The notes: generated from the sequence alone by a model not told the origin. Shown: positions 8,171 to 17,243, counted from the first letter of the stretch. The stretch: DNA of 64,000 nt from Bradyrhizobium forestalis (GCF_002795245.1 NZ_PGVG01000004.1:186001-250000); one strand, 5' to 3'. Made by a program: numbers and translations.

Positions 8171-10300
8171 TCAGACGCCGCCGCTGCAATGGCGTGTCCA
8201 CATCGCGCGATAGGCGTCGTCCACCGCTCGCGCATATGAGACAGCATCGCCGGCGGCTGCAGCGTTGATCTGAGCGGGCAGTGCGCGGCGCAACTTGTCG
8301 AGCTCGCCGATCTCAGCCGCTCGGCCAGCTACGATCTCGACATAGGCCTCCTCGCTATCGGCGACCCAGTCCGGCAGGCCAAGCGCGGTGAGGATGGCGC
8401 CGGCGGCACGGCTGGGCAGGCTGCTTCCGAGCATCGCCACCACGGGCACGCCCATCTGCAGGGCTTCCCATGTGCTGACGCCGCCGTTCTGTGGGAACGG
8501 GTCGAGGGCAATATCGACACGATTGAACGATGCCAGATGCTCGTCCCGCAAGGTGGCTCCGAGCAGATCGACGCGTTCGGCCGGCAATCGGCAAGCCGCA
8601 AATCGCGTCAGCAGCTTGTCGCGGACCAATTGATCGTCGAGCGCAACATCCTTGATCAGAAGTCGCGAGTCCGGCACCCGCTCGAGGATCCTGGACCAGA
8701 CTGCCGCGGCCTCGTCCGAGATCTTGCTGATGCGGTTGAAGACACCGAACGTGACGAAGCCGTTCGAGATCGCCGGCGCCTCCGCCCGCGCAATGCCGGC
8801 CGGCAGAGGCGTCAGCGTCACGAAGCACGGCAGGTCGACGACGGTCTCCGCAAACAGATGCCGAACCGCCGAAGGAATCGCGACGGGGTCCGAGAACAGA
8901 TAATCGATCGTCGGCAGCCCGGTGCCGGTGCCGTGGCCCCAGCCGTGGGCCTGGATCGGTGCCGGCTTGCGCGCAAACACGCCGAGGCGGTTTCCTCTGG
9001 TATGGCCGGACAGATCGATCAGGATATCGACGCGATCGGCGCGAATCTGAGCGGCCAGGCGATCGTCGGTCCATTGCGAGGCGTCACGCCAGCGATCGGT
9101 GATCGCTTGAAATTCTCTTGTCGTCGCATCCACTTTCGACGAACACGAGTAGCACACGATCTCGAACTGGGCGCGGTCATGGTGTTGCAGGACCGGCTTG
9201 AAAATGAACGCGGCCGAATGCGCGTTGAAGTCCGACGAGACGTAGCCAAGCACGAGACGGCGATCCGGATCGCGGCTGTTGTCATGCGGTGCCGCCGCTT
9301 CGGAAGCGATTTGCGCCCCGATCCGCTCCCACCACACGCGACGCGCTTGCTGATGCCGTTCAACGCTGGCGTCCGCCACAAAATCGAGCGTGAATATCTT
9401 GCTGGAGATCGCGCTCTCAAGGTCAGGCTGGATGTCGAGGGCTTTGTCGAAGCTGGCGAGGGCTTCGTCGACCCGGCCAAGCCCGGCGAGACAAAGGCCC
9501 AGCACCAAGTGAGCTTGATCAGAATCGGGCGCGATCGCGAGCGCCCTCTCGCAATCGGGCAATGCTTGGGCAATTTGCTGGGTTTGGAGCAGGACATTGG
9601 CGCGCCAGAGCCACCCATTCACGTCGTCGGGTGCCAGGGCGATTGCCCGATTGCAATCCGCCATGGCTTCGTCAAATCGCTGAAGCTCGCGCAATGCAAC
9701 GGCGCGGTTCGCCAGCGCCGCGGCATAGTCAGGCTTGATCGAGAGGGCGCGGTTCAGGCTTGCGAGCGCCTCGTCATAGTTGCGCAGACGGCAGAGCGCA
9801 GAGCCCCGACCGTTGTGGGCTTCGGCAAGGTTTCCGTCGATTGCGAGCGCCCGATCGTAGCTATCGAGCGCTTCCAGGTGCAGATCAAGCGCCGCGCTCG
9901 CGTTACCGAGATTGGCCAGGGCCAGGGCGTAGTTGGGTCGCAAGGCGAGAGCCTTTCGATAGCTCTCGCGGGCCTCATCGTGACGTTTTAGTCCGTTCAG
10001 CGCGACGCCCAGGCTCATGTGAGCTTCGGCAGATCGCGGGTCCACGCCAACCGCGCGGCTCAGCAGGATTTCAGCCTGCTGATAGTTCTTGGCGTCAGAC
10101 TCCAAAACGCCGAGCATATGCAGCGCGATGAATTGGTTGGGCGCGATCTGCAGGAGTTGGCGATAGGCAGCCCGGGCCTCGGGGAGGCGCCCCTTCTTGT
10201 GCAACTCGAGCGCTTGCCCGAGCAATGGCAGCACGTCGGCCTTTTGCCGTTTCTGAAGCCGGGCATTCTGAAATGCACGCTGACCGACGCTGTTGCCCAT
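8171..10300 (-). CDS. TPR protein with O-GlcNAc transferase-like (GT41) domain
   Basis: A 709-residue protein. Residues about 20-300 are an array of TPR repeats of 34 residues (repeated ALxxxPxxAxAxxNLGxAL patterns). The C-terminal ~380 residues are the SPINDLY/OGT catalytic region of family GT41. Visible signatures are LIDLSGHTRGNRLGVF, a TGLPTIDYLFSDPVA block, VTFGVFNRISKIS, LLIKDVALDD (Lys contacting the UDP phosphates in OGT) and ALDPFPQNGGVSTWEALQMG. It probably transfers a sugar from a nucleotide donor to proteins in the cytoplasm, with the TPRs choosing the target. Bacterial members modify flagellin or adhesins in some species; no such neighbour is present here, so the target is unknown. 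Confidence 0.88.
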   Translation of the reverse strand: MGNSVGQRAFQNARLQKRQKADVLPLLGQALELHKKGRLPEARAAYRQLLQIAPNQFIALHMLGVLESDAKNYQQAEILLSRAVGVDPRSAEAHMSLGVALNGLKRHDEARESYRKALALRPNYALALANLGNASAALDLHLEALDSYDRALAIDGNLAEAHNGRGSALCRLRNYDEALASLNRALSIKPDYAAALANRAVALRELQRFDEAMADCNRAIALAPDDVNGWLWRANVLLQTQQIAQALPDCERALAIAPDSDQAHLVLGLCLAGLGRVDEALASFDKALDIQPDLESAISSKIFTLDFVADASVERHQQARRVWWERIGAQIASEAAAPHDNSRDPDRRLVLGYVSSDFNAHSAAFIFKPVLQHHDRAQFEIVCYSCSSKVDATTREFQAITDRWRDASQWTDDRLAAQIRADRVDILIDLSGHTRGNRLGVFARKPAPIQAHGWGHGTGTGLPTIDYLFSDPVAIPSAVRHLFAETVVDLPCFVTLTPLPAGIARAEAPAISNGFVTFGVFNRISKISDEAAAVWSRILERVPDSRLLIKDVALDDQLVRDKLLTRFAACRLPAERVDLLGATLRDEHLASFNRVDIALDPFPQNGGVSTWEALQMGVPVVAMLGSSLPSRAAGAILTALGLPDWVADSEEAYVEIVAGRAAEIGELDKLRRALPAQINAAAAGDAVSYARAVDDAYRAMWTRHCSGGV

Positions 10301-10518
10301 GAATCAAATCCCCCGGATCTCCTGGCGAGATTAATTCAGTGAGAGAACGAAGACGAGACGACGGCCGTCCGCCACGACAGCTTGGGACAAGCTACGACCG
10401 ATCGGGTGATCGAGCGACTGGCCTAAGCTCCGCAATTGCTGCCTCGCCCGGGACTGGATAATCTGCCCTCCGGGTCATGCCCGTGCGACGGGCGCGGCTC
10501 AGAACAGGGAGGCAGACA

Positions 10519-11046
10519 ATGGCCAAGCAAAAGGCATCAAGACCCGCAACGAAGACCGCCGTGAAGAAGCGGAGCGGGGCCAAGGCGGCGGCGCGATCCT
10601 CGGCGCGCAAGGCGGTGAAGGCGAAGGCGCGCACCGTCGCTCCGAAGAAGCCCGTGCGGCCGAAGCAGCGCATCGCCATCAGCCATCACCGCGAGGAAGA
10701 CTTCAAGGCCGACGGCCTGCGCGCCTACGCGAAGTACCGCGATCTCGGCATCGCTGAGGCGACCCACGGCCTGGCGCAGGCGCATGTGATCCGCCTGCAA
10801 GGCCCCTGCAATCCGGCCGAGGTTTCCAAGCTCCATTATCACGACGTCGAATTCCAGATGGTTTACGTGCTCAAGGGCTGGGTGAAGACCTATATGGACG
10901 GGCAGGGCGAGACCTTGATGAAGCAAGGCAGCGCCTGGACCCAGCCGCCGAAGATCAAGCACATGATCTTGGACTATTCGGACGACGTGGAGCTGCTGGA
11001 GGTGATCCTGCCGGCTGAGTTCAAGACGGTGGAGCTCAAGGCGTAG
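10519..11046 (+). CDS. Cupin-domain protein with basic Lys/Ala tail
   Basis: A 175-residue protein. The first ~55 residues are a Lys/Ala/Arg-rich, histone-H1-like tail (repeats of KKR, AAARSSARKAVKAKAR, PKKP), likely disordered and able to bind nucleic acid. The rest is a small cupin: HVIRLQGPC, then LHYHDVEFQMVYVLKGWVKTYMDG holds the metal-binding HxHx3-4E pattern of motif 1, followed by PPKIKHMILDYSDDVELLEV for motif 2 with its His. The start is the ATG at 10519, preceded by AGGGAGG. What the cupin binds is not visible. Many alphaproteobacteria have a similar basic-tailed cupin of unknown role. Confidence 0.8.
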   Translation: MAKQKASRPATKTAVKKRSGAKAAARSSARKAVKAKARTVAPKKPVRPKQRIAISHHREEDFKADGLRAYAKYRDLGIAEATHGLAQAHVIRLQGPCNPAEVSKLHYHDVEFQMVYVLKGWVKTYMDGQGETLMKQGSAWTQPPKIKHMILDYSDDVELLEVILPAEFKTVELKA

Positions 11047-11080
11047 GTGCTGTCAAGAATAGCGCGCACCTCTCTCCACT

Positions 11081-11160
11081 CGTCATTGCGAGCGAAGCGA
11101 AGCAATCCAGATATCTCCGCGGACGCAGACTGGATTGCTTCGCTTCGCTCGCAATGGCGG
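11081..11160. repeat. Palindromic element, family D
   Basis: A near-perfect 80-bp inverted repeat: the left arm CGTCATTGCGAGCGAAGCG then AAGCAATCCAG is mirrored by CTGGATTGCTTCGCTTCGC then TCGCAATGGCG. Fragments of the same arm occur at 12808 (GTCATTGCGAGGAGC), 63423 and 63666. It lies between the cupin and the rhomboid gene and has no coding content. Confidence 0.85.
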
Positions 11161-11194
11161 GCAGAGAGACTTACGCCAACACCGCAACCACCGC

Positions 11195-11403
11195 AGGGCT
11201 ATCGCATTTGAGAGCTTTTCCCTGCGGCTATCCTTCGAGACGCCCGCTTTAGGCGGGCTCCTCAGGATGAGGACGGAGTGCGCGGCAGCAGGTTCAACGG
11301 GCACTGACGCCGATTAGCCTCATCCTGAGGAGGCGCGTAAGCGCCGTCTCGAAGGACGAGGCGTGCGCGCAGGCTGCCGCCACGCGTCATATGCGATAGC
11401 CCT
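11195..11403. mobile_element. MITE-like element 1 with 16-bp terminal inverted repeats
   Basis: A 209-bp non-coding unit. The ends are AGGGCTATCGCATTTG (11195-11210) and CATATGCGATAGCCCT (11388-11403), a 16-bp terminal inverted repeat with one mismatch. Inside is a family E palindrome (11231-11361): TCCTTCGAGACGCCCGC with CTCCTCAGGATGAGG, inverted at CCTCATCCTGAGGAG with GTCTCGAAGGACGAGG. The same terminal repeat, with a different core, bounds the element at 49050-49292. No target-site duplication is obvious here and no transposase is encoded, so any movement would need an enzyme supplied in trans. Confidence 0.6.
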
Positions 11404-11576
11404 AGCTCATCAAACGCGTCGGCAGCGTCCTCGACATGATCGCTAAAAAGCTGCCGATCCGCGAAACCGGCAGTTAGCAATCGGGATGATTTCAGCCGCC
11501 CCGCAAGGTTGGCGCTAACCAGTCGAAAATATCTCTCGCGTCAACTCAAGGCTGTCAAAATGCGGGAGATGCTTTC

Positions 11577-12794
11577 ATGGCGACCAACACTTTTGGTCGG
11601 CGCGGTACCGTAGCGCCACCTCCAAGAGCATCGTTTCAACCCGTCGCCGCGCCGATCGCTCCAGCGGTCGTGCGCGACTGCGCCCAACCCGTGTCCGGTG
11701 AGGGGACGCTTTTTGGCGACAACAAGCTTCTGGCCGATATCCCCTTCCTCACCATTGGCCTGATTTTTGGTCTGCTCCTGATCTTCGCTCTGCAGCGCAG
11801 TCTGGCCATCGACATTGCGCGGGACGGCGACCTCGATGTCCGCTCGCTGATCGCTCAGGGCGCGTCAGGCTACGATCTCGTGGTCGGGAGGGGAGAGTGG
11901 TGGCGGATCGGCCTTGCGCCGCTGCTGCATGGCAGCGGGTGGCACCTCGTAAGCAACTGCGTTGGGCTGTTCATCGTCGGCGTCAGGCTGGAGTCTCTGA
12001 TCGGCCGTGGCTGGTTTGCACTGATCTTCGTTGCCAGTGCACTGGCCGGGGAGGCCGGCTCTCTGCTGGGCAACGGCCCCGGCACAGTGGGCGTCGGTGC
12101 GTCCGGCGCCATTACCGGGCTCATCGCCGCGCTGTTCGTCGCGAGCTTCGATCCCGAAGCGGACGCCGATCAAACCATATCGAGGCTGAAGACGTCGCTC
12201 TTCTTCGGTGTTCCCGCATTGCTGCCGCTTGCTTTTGGCGCCTCGGGCAATGTCAACTATTATGCCCATGCAGGCGGTGCGGTGGCCGGCGCCGCGCTTG
12301 CCGTCATGCCGTGGCTCGCCTTCTGGTCCTATGACAGCCTGCCGCGGAGCGCGAGCATGACGTTGCTTGCAGGATCCCTCGGATCTCTGATCTGCGCCGG
12401 CTTCGCAGCCGCTCACTATTCATCCTACATGGCCGACGCCTTGCACTATATCCGCGCCTCGGAAGTGCCGACAAAGGCTGATGAGATGGTCAGCCGGTCT
12501 TTCGATCTCGTCACCCGCTACCCGAAAGACGCGCGGGCTCACGTGTTCCGAGCGGTCTTCTTCCTGGAGCATGCGAACTTCAATGCCGCCGAGACCGAAG
12601 CGCGAACCGCCATGTCGCTCGCAGCTACGGATGTGGCGGGCGGGCCGGTGCGCTCCGGGGCGCAGGGCTTGATGGCGGTGTTGCTGTGGGCGCAGGGACG
12701 AACCAGCGAGGCGAAGGCCATGGCAGCCGAGCCGTGCCGGGCCAAGCTGGCCGAGGTGCGTCGCATCCTGCAGAAGTCGAAATTGTGCAGTTGA
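11577..12794 (+). CDS. Rhomboid-family intramembrane serine protease
   Basis: A 405-residue inner-membrane protein. After a ~50-residue cytoplasmic Pro/Ala-rich N-terminus comes the rhomboid core: WWRIGLAPLLHGSGWHLVSN (L1 loop with the conserved W-R and HxxxN parts), then VGVGASGAITGL with catalytic S176, and YYAHAGGAVAG with catalytic H231. At least six membrane segments are visible. The C-terminal 100 residues (about 300-405) look like one or two TPR-type helical hairpins on the soluble side. The ATG at 11577 has GGGAG upstream. It cleaves membrane-spanning segments of unknown substrates. Confidence 0.88.
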   Translation: MATNTFGRRGTVAPPPRASFQPVAAPIAPAVVRDCAQPVSGEGTLFGDNKLLADIPFLTIGLIFGLLLIFALQRSLAIDIARDGDLDVRSLIAQGASGYDLVVGRGEWWRIGLAPLLHGSGWHLVSNCVGLFIVGVRLESLIGRGWFALIFVASALAGEAGSLLGNGPGTVGVGASGAITGLIAALFVASFDPEADADQTISRLKTSLFFGVPALLPLAFGASGNVNYYAHAGGAVAGAALAVMPWLAFWSYDSLPRSASMTLLAGSLGSLICAGFAAAHYSSYMADALHYIRASEVPTKADEMVSRSFDLVTRYPKDARAHVFRAVFFLEHANFNAAETEARTAMSLAATDVAGGPVRSGAQGLMAVLLWAQGRTSEAKAMAAEPCRAKLAEVRRILQKSKLCS

Positions 12795-12884
12795 GGCGGA
12801 GATTCTCCGCCGTCATTGCGAGGAGCTCTTGCGACGGCTGTCCGCCGAAGACGGGGCTCTTGTAATGCGGATGACGCAGGCCAA

Positions 12885-13805
12885 CTATCGCCCAAGATAG
12901 CCCAGTTCCTCGCTCATGATCTTGCGAGCATATTCGCTGAAGGCATCGATCAGGCGGCTGCGCGCGGCATAAGGCGGGTAGAGCAGTGCGATCGTCACGG
13001 GGACGGCGGGGCTGAAGGGACGGGTGATCAGTGCCGCGCCCGCGCTTTCGTCGTGCGCGGCAACCGGGTTGATGATGCTGACGCCGAGGCCGGCCGAGAC
13101 CAGAGCACAGACCGATGCGCCGAGATCCGTCTCCGCAACAATGCGGCGCGTGACGCCCGCCTGCGCGAACATCGTATCGATACGATCGTGGAGTGGACTC
13201 CCCGTGGCGAAGGAGATGAAGGCCTCATCGGCAAAATCGGCGGGACGCAGCGTTTTCTTTTGCGCAAGACGATGCCCCCTAGGCATGATTGCGACGCATT
13301 TCGTCTTGAGCACAGGCTCGACATTCACTCCCGCAACCTCGTCGTAGAGCATGGCGAGCCCCATGTCGCAAAGCCCGGAGCTGACCCAATCGTGCACGGC
13401 GCTCGCCGTGCCGGATCGGATCGAGATCATCACGTGCGGATAGTCGATCTTGAAGCGCGCCGCGATGTGCGTCAGCAGACCGCCGGCCAGGCGCGGCATC
13501 GCCGCAACGCTTAGCCGCCCCATGCCGAATGAACGGATGCTGGCTGCGCTGGCCTCGAGGCCGGCCAGGCCGATGAACGTCTTCTCGACCTCCTGGAAGA
13601 AGCGCGATCCGTCCACGGTCGGGCGGAGGCGCCCGCCACTGCGGTCGAACAGCGGGAGTTGCGTGATCGCTTCCAACTGTCCGATCAGGCGGCTGATCTG
13701 GGGCTGCGAGGTGTGCATACGCCGGGCAGCCTGCGTCATCGATCCCGTCTGGAAGACGGCCCGAAAGGCCTCCACGTGCTTCAGGCCCATGCGTCTGGAA
13801 GCCAT
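12885..13805 (-). CDS. LysR-family transcriptional regulator
   Basis: A 306-residue LysR regulator. The N-terminal HTH (about 8-66) reads LKHVEAFRAVFQTGSMTQAA, then RRMHTSQPQISRLIGQLEAI, with the canonical SQPxxSR recognition helix. The effector domain begins GRLSVAAMPRLAGGLL near residue 95. It is divergent from the periplasmic binding protein and threonine aldolase genes, and two TGGA/TCCA dyads lie in the gap, so those two genes are its likely targets. Confidence 0.9.
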   Translation of the reverse strand: MASRRMGLKHVEAFRAVFQTGSMTQAARRMHTSQPQISRLIGQLEAITQLPLFDRSGGRLRPTVDGSRFFQEVEKTFIGLAGLEASAASIRSFGMGRLSVAAMPRLAGGLLTHIAARFKIDYPHVMISIRSGTASAVHDWVSSGLCDMGLAMLYDEVAGVNVEPVLKTKCVAIMPRGHRLAQKKTLRPADFADEAFISFATGSPLHDRIDTMFAQAGVTRRIVAETDLGASVCALVSAGLGVSIINPVAAHDESAGAALITRPFSPAVPVTIALLYPPYAARSRLIDAFSEYARKIMSEELGYLGR

Positions 13806-13833
13806 ATCAAATCCGTATAGGAGAGTGTGAAAC

Positions 13834-13872
13834 TGGAATTTCCATCAGATCGAGCTTTTGGACGATAGTCCA
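13834..13872. promoter_or_regulatory. Paired TGGA/TCCA dyads, candidate LysR sites
   Basis: TGGAATTTCCA (13834-13844) is an 11-bp odd palindrome, and TGGAC-GATA-GTCCA (13859-13872) is a second dyad with the same half-site. Their centres are about 26 bp apart, in the gap between the LysR gene and the binding-protein gene. The spacing and symmetry suit a LysR tetramer. No experiment supports this; it is inferred from position and shared half-sites. Confidence 0.5.
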
Positions 13873-13948
13873 GAGCATGAAGCCGTTCGCGGGGAGCTCT
13901 CCCGTGGCTCACGCCGCGGGCGGGCATTTGCGAGGAGAGGGAGACGAC

Positions 13949-14869
13949 ATGAAAGCGACGATCATCAAGGCACTGGCCACGGCGACCGCCGTTGTATGTC
14001 TTCTCTCGAACCCGGCCATGGCGCAGGGTGCGAGCAGGCTGGACAAGATCCGCGAGAGCGGTTCGATTTCATTGGGGTATCCCGAGACCTCGGTGCCCTT
14101 CGCCTATCTCGACGACAACCAGAAGCCGATCGGCTACACCGTGGAAATCTGCGAGCATGTGGTGCAGGCGATCAAGACGGCCCTCAAGCTCCCCAAGCTC
14201 GAGACACGCTACACGCCTATAACGTCTGCGACGCGTCTTCAGCTGCTCGCCAATGGGACGATCGATCTCGAATGCGGCAACACCACCAATAATCTCGAGC
14301 GGCACAAACTCGTCGCCTTTTCTCCCACCATCTTCGTTGCGCAGGTCGTCCTCGTCGCGCGCAAGGATGGCGGGGTCGACGTCAACGATCCGGCTTCGTT
14401 TCGCGGCAAGGCCATCGCCGCCCAGGCCGGTGGCCAGACTTTCAAGGTGATTACGCTGATCAACGCCAAGAACAATCTCGGCATCACCGTCGTGCCGGCC
14501 AAGGACACGGCCGAGACCTTCCTGATGCTGTCGTCGGGCCGGGCGGCCGGCACCGCCAACGATGATGGTCTCGCCTATGCCACGGTCGCCTCGTCCAGGA
14601 CGCCGGATGACTTCCTGATCGGCAGCAAGAGCCTCGAGCTGGCGCCTTACGGCATCGTCGAGCCCAAGGATGATCCTGCTTTCAAGAAGGTGGTCGACGA
14701 GGCCGTGATCGACCTGATGAAGAACGGACGGATTGCGGCGCTCTACGACAAATATTTCAATTCACCGATCCCGCCGCATGGCCTCAACTTGAAATTTCCG
14801 ATGAGCGCGGCCCTCAAGCGGGCGCTGGCCAACCCGACCGATTCCGGCGACCCGGCAGCCTACGAATAA
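13949..14869 (+). CDS. Periplasmic amino-acid-type substrate-binding protein
   Basis: A 306-residue secreted protein. The Sec signal peptide is MKATIIKALATATAVVCLLS, with cleavage near AMAQG (residue 25). The mature part is the SBP_bac_3 fold: RLDKIRESGSISLGYPETSVPFAYLDD, then PIGYTVEICEHVV, the usual glutamate/aspartate-binder opening, and a second lobe with GGQTFKVITLIN. No permease or ATPase genes are next to it, so it either shares a transporter encoded elsewhere or acts as a sensor. The start at 13949 has GAGGAGAGGGAGA upstream. Threonine aldolase follows 27 bp later, suggesting the ligand is an amino acid related to threonine or glycine. Confidence 0.85.
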   Translation: MKATIIKALATATAVVCLLSNPAMAQGASRLDKIRESGSISLGYPETSVPFAYLDDNQKPIGYTVEICEHVVQAIKTALKLPKLETRYTPITSATRLQLLANGTIDLECGNTTNNLERHKLVAFSPTIFVAQVVLVARKDGGVDVNDPASFRGKAIAAQAGGQTFKVITLINAKNNLGITVVPAKDTAETFLMLSSGRAAGTANDDGLAYATVASSRTPDDFLIGSKSLELAPYGIVEPKDDPAFKKVVDEAVIDLMKNGRIAALYDKYFNSPIPPHGLNLKFPMSAALKRALANPTDSGDPAAYE

Positions 14870-14896
14870 TGCGCAAGGCGCTCTAGGAAGTCCGTC

Positions 14897-15967
14897 ATGG
14901 CACATCAAAACGAAACGAACTCGGCAGCCGTTGAGTTGCCGCCCATCGACCTGCGCAGCGATACGGTCACCAAGCCGACCGGGGCGATGTACGCCCGCAT
15001 GGCCTCGGCGCCGCTGGGCGATGATGGGCTGGACGGCGACCCCACGGCGCGGGAGCTGGAGGCCGTTGCGGCTGCGGCCTTGGGCAAGGAGGCCGGCCTG
15101 TTCGTGCCAAGCTGCACCATGGCCAATCTCCTGGCGACGCTCGCGCAGTCGGAGCGCAGCGAACAGGTCATACTGGAATCGGCTGCCCATATGTATGTGT
15201 CTGAACGAGGCGCAGCGACGTTTACGGGGCTGTTCTACCTCCCTGTCGCCGGGACCGCCGGCGCGATGGACCTGGATTTGCTTGAGGACGCCCTGCAGGG
15301 CGAGGGCCTCAAGCTCAAGACTGCCCTTGTCGCGATGGAAACCTCGCACAACAATGCGAGCGGCGCCGTGTTGCCGCTGGAGCACATGCAGGCCGTACAC
15401 GCCATGGCCTCATCCCGCGGCGTCCCGGTGCATGTCGACGGAGCGAGGATCTTCAACGCCGCAACGGCCCTTGGCGTGGCGCCGGATCAGGTCGCGACGC
15501 ATTGCGACACCGTCGCCCTGTGTCTGTCGAAGGGCCTGAGTGCGCCGGCCGGCGCCGTGCTCGCTGGGCCGCGCGCCGTGATCGACAGGAGCCGCAGGTT
15601 TCGCCGCATGCTGGGAGGCTCGCAGCGCCAGATCGGCGTCCTGGCCGCAGCCGGCCTGGAAGCCGTTCAAGTCATGGGTCAGCGTCTGGCGGAGGATCAC
15701 CGGCGAGCGCGAGCCCTGAGTGATGCGTTGAACAAGATGCATCCAGAGGTCAGTGCGACGATCCCGCAAACGAATATCGTGCAGGTCGATGTCTCCCGCT
15801 CCGGGCGCGGCAGCGCCGCGTGGTCGGAGGCTCTGGAGAAGGCGGGCGTGAAGGCGAGACCTTGGGGCAAGCAGCGATTGCGCTGCGTGACCCATCGCCA
15901 TATCGATGATGCGGCTATCGATCGCGCCGTCACGGCCTTTCGTACCGTGGCGGGAGCTCTCGCTTAG
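14897..15967 (+). CDS. Threonine aldolase (beta-hydroxy amino acid aldolase)
   Basis: A 356-residue PLP enzyme of the low-specificity threonine aldolase family, which splits threonine or allo-threonine into glycine and acetaldehyde. It has the N-terminal IDLRSDTVTKPTGAMYARM motif, the GDDGLDGDPT loop, AMETSHNN, HVDGARIFNAA (Asp for the PLP nitrogen) and the PLP lysine K212 in CLSKGLSAPAGA. All key residues are present. It is in an operon with the binding protein upstream, and AGGA precedes its ATG. Stereospecificity (L or D) cannot be read from the sequence. Confidence 0.9.
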   Translation: MAHQNETNSAAVELPPIDLRSDTVTKPTGAMYARMASAPLGDDGLDGDPTARELEAVAAAALGKEAGLFVPSCTMANLLATLAQSERSEQVILESAAHMYVSERGAATFTGLFYLPVAGTAGAMDLDLLEDALQGEGLKLKTALVAMETSHNNASGAVLPLEHMQAVHAMASSRGVPVHVDGARIFNAATALGVAPDQVATHCDTVALCLSKGLSAPAGAVLAGPRAVIDRSRRFRRMLGGSQRQIGVLAAAGLEAVQVMGQRLAEDHRRARALSDALNKMHPEVSATIPQTNIVQVDVSRSGRGSAAWSEALEKAGVKARPWGKQRLRCVTHRHIDDAAIDRAVTAFRTVAGALA

Positions 15968-15974
15968 TAAAGGC

Positions 15975-17243
15975 CTACGCCAACACCCCCACCACCGCCC
16001 CCATCAAGCACGTGGTCAGCGTTCCCGACACGATCGACTTCAGCCCGAGCGCGTTGATCTCCTGGCGTCGTTCCGGCGCCATCACGCCCAGGCCGCCGAT
16101 CATGATGCCGAGGCTGGCGAAGTTGGCGAAGCCGCACATTGCGTAGAGCATGATCAGGCGCGAGCGCGGATCGAGCGCGTCGGGTGGCAGCTTCGAGAGG
16201 TCGACATAGGCGATCAATTCATTGAGCACGGTCTTGGTGCCCATCAGGCTGCCGGCGGTGATCGCCTGATCCCATGGCAGTCCCATCAACCAGCATACCG
16301 GTGCCATGACGAGGCCAAGCAGGCGCTGCAGCGAGATCGCGGCGCCGCCGATGCTTGGCAGGAGGCCGAGGACGGCATTGACGAGATAGACCAGCGCCAC
16401 CAGCACCAGCAGCATGGCGACGATATTGAGCAACAATTCGAGGCCGGCGGTTGTGCCCTTCACGATGGCGTCCATCGTGCCGGACACGTTCATCCCGGGA
16501 TCGCTGGCGACCCAGGGGTCCTCCAGCGCGCCGCCGGTGCGCTTGTCGGAGATCTCCGGCACCATGATCAGGCTGACGAGGATCGCAGCCGGCGCGCCCA
16601 GCACGGATGCGATGACGAAATGCGCGGCCGCGTCGGGGATGAGCGGCGCCAGCAACGTCGCGTAGAGCACCAGCACCGTGCCGGCGATGCCGGCCATGCC
16701 ACCGGTCATCACCAGGAACAATTCGCTGCGCGTCATCTGAGCCAGATACGGCCGCACGAACAGCGGCGCCTCGACCATGCCGAGGAAAATGTTGGCGGCC
16801 GTCGACAGCCCGACGGCACCGCCGACGCCCAGCGTGCGCTCCAGCAGCCAGGCCATGCCGCGCACGATCGGTGGCAGCACGTGCCAATAGAACAGCAGCG
16901 TCGTCAGCACGCTCATGACCAGCACGATCGGCAATGCCTGGAACGCCAGGATGAAGTCCGCGCCCGGCACCTTCAGATCGAACGGCAGGGGGCCGCCGCC
17001 GATATAGCCGAACACGAAGGCGGAGCCGGCGCGGGAGGCCGCCGAGATCGCGCCGACCGCGTCGTTGATGGTGCCGAAGGCATGGGCGACGATCGGCAGC
17101 TTCAGCAGCACGACCGCGGTGACGAAGGTCGCGGCGAGGCCGATCGCGGCCTGGCGCAGCGAGACAGCGCGGCGATTCTCCGCCAGCGTGAAGGCGATCA
17201 ACAGCAATGCGAAAATGCCGAGTGCCGATTGCAGCCGAAGCAT
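15975..17243 (-). CDS. Concentrative nucleoside transporter (CNT/NupC family)
   Basis: A 422-residue inner-membrane symporter of the NupC/CNT family that imports nucleosides with protons or sodium. It begins MLRLQSALGIFALLLIAFTLAENRRAVSLR and has the core blocks GYIGGGPLPFD, LPIVLVMSVLTTLLFYWHVLP, and GGAVGLSTAANIFLGMVEAPLF (substrate-binding helix pair). The C-terminus has MYAMCGFANFASLGIMIGGLG, typical of the second binding half. It converges with the threonine aldolase gene (7 bp apart) and is divergent from an MFS exporter. No ribonucleoside hydrolase or regulator is adjacent. Confidence 0.93.
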   Translation of the reverse strand: MLRLQSALGIFALLLIAFTLAENRRAVSLRQAAIGLAATFVTAVVLLKLPIVAHAFGTINDAVGAISAASRAGSAFVFGYIGGGPLPFDLKVPGADFILAFQALPIVLVMSVLTTLLFYWHVLPPIVRGMAWLLERTLGVGGAVGLSTAANIFLGMVEAPLFVRPYLAQMTRSELFLVMTGGMAGIAGTVLVLYATLLAPLIPDAAAHFVIASVLGAPAAILVSLIMVPEISDKRTGGALEDPWVASDPGMNVSGTMDAIVKGTTAGLELLLNIVAMLLVLVALVYLVNAVLGLLPSIGGAAISLQRLLGLVMAPVCWLMGLPWDQAITAGSLMGTKTVLNELIAYVDLSKLPPDALDPRSRLIMLYAMCGFANFASLGIMIGGLGVMAPERRQEINALGLKSIVSGTLTTCLMGAVVGVLA

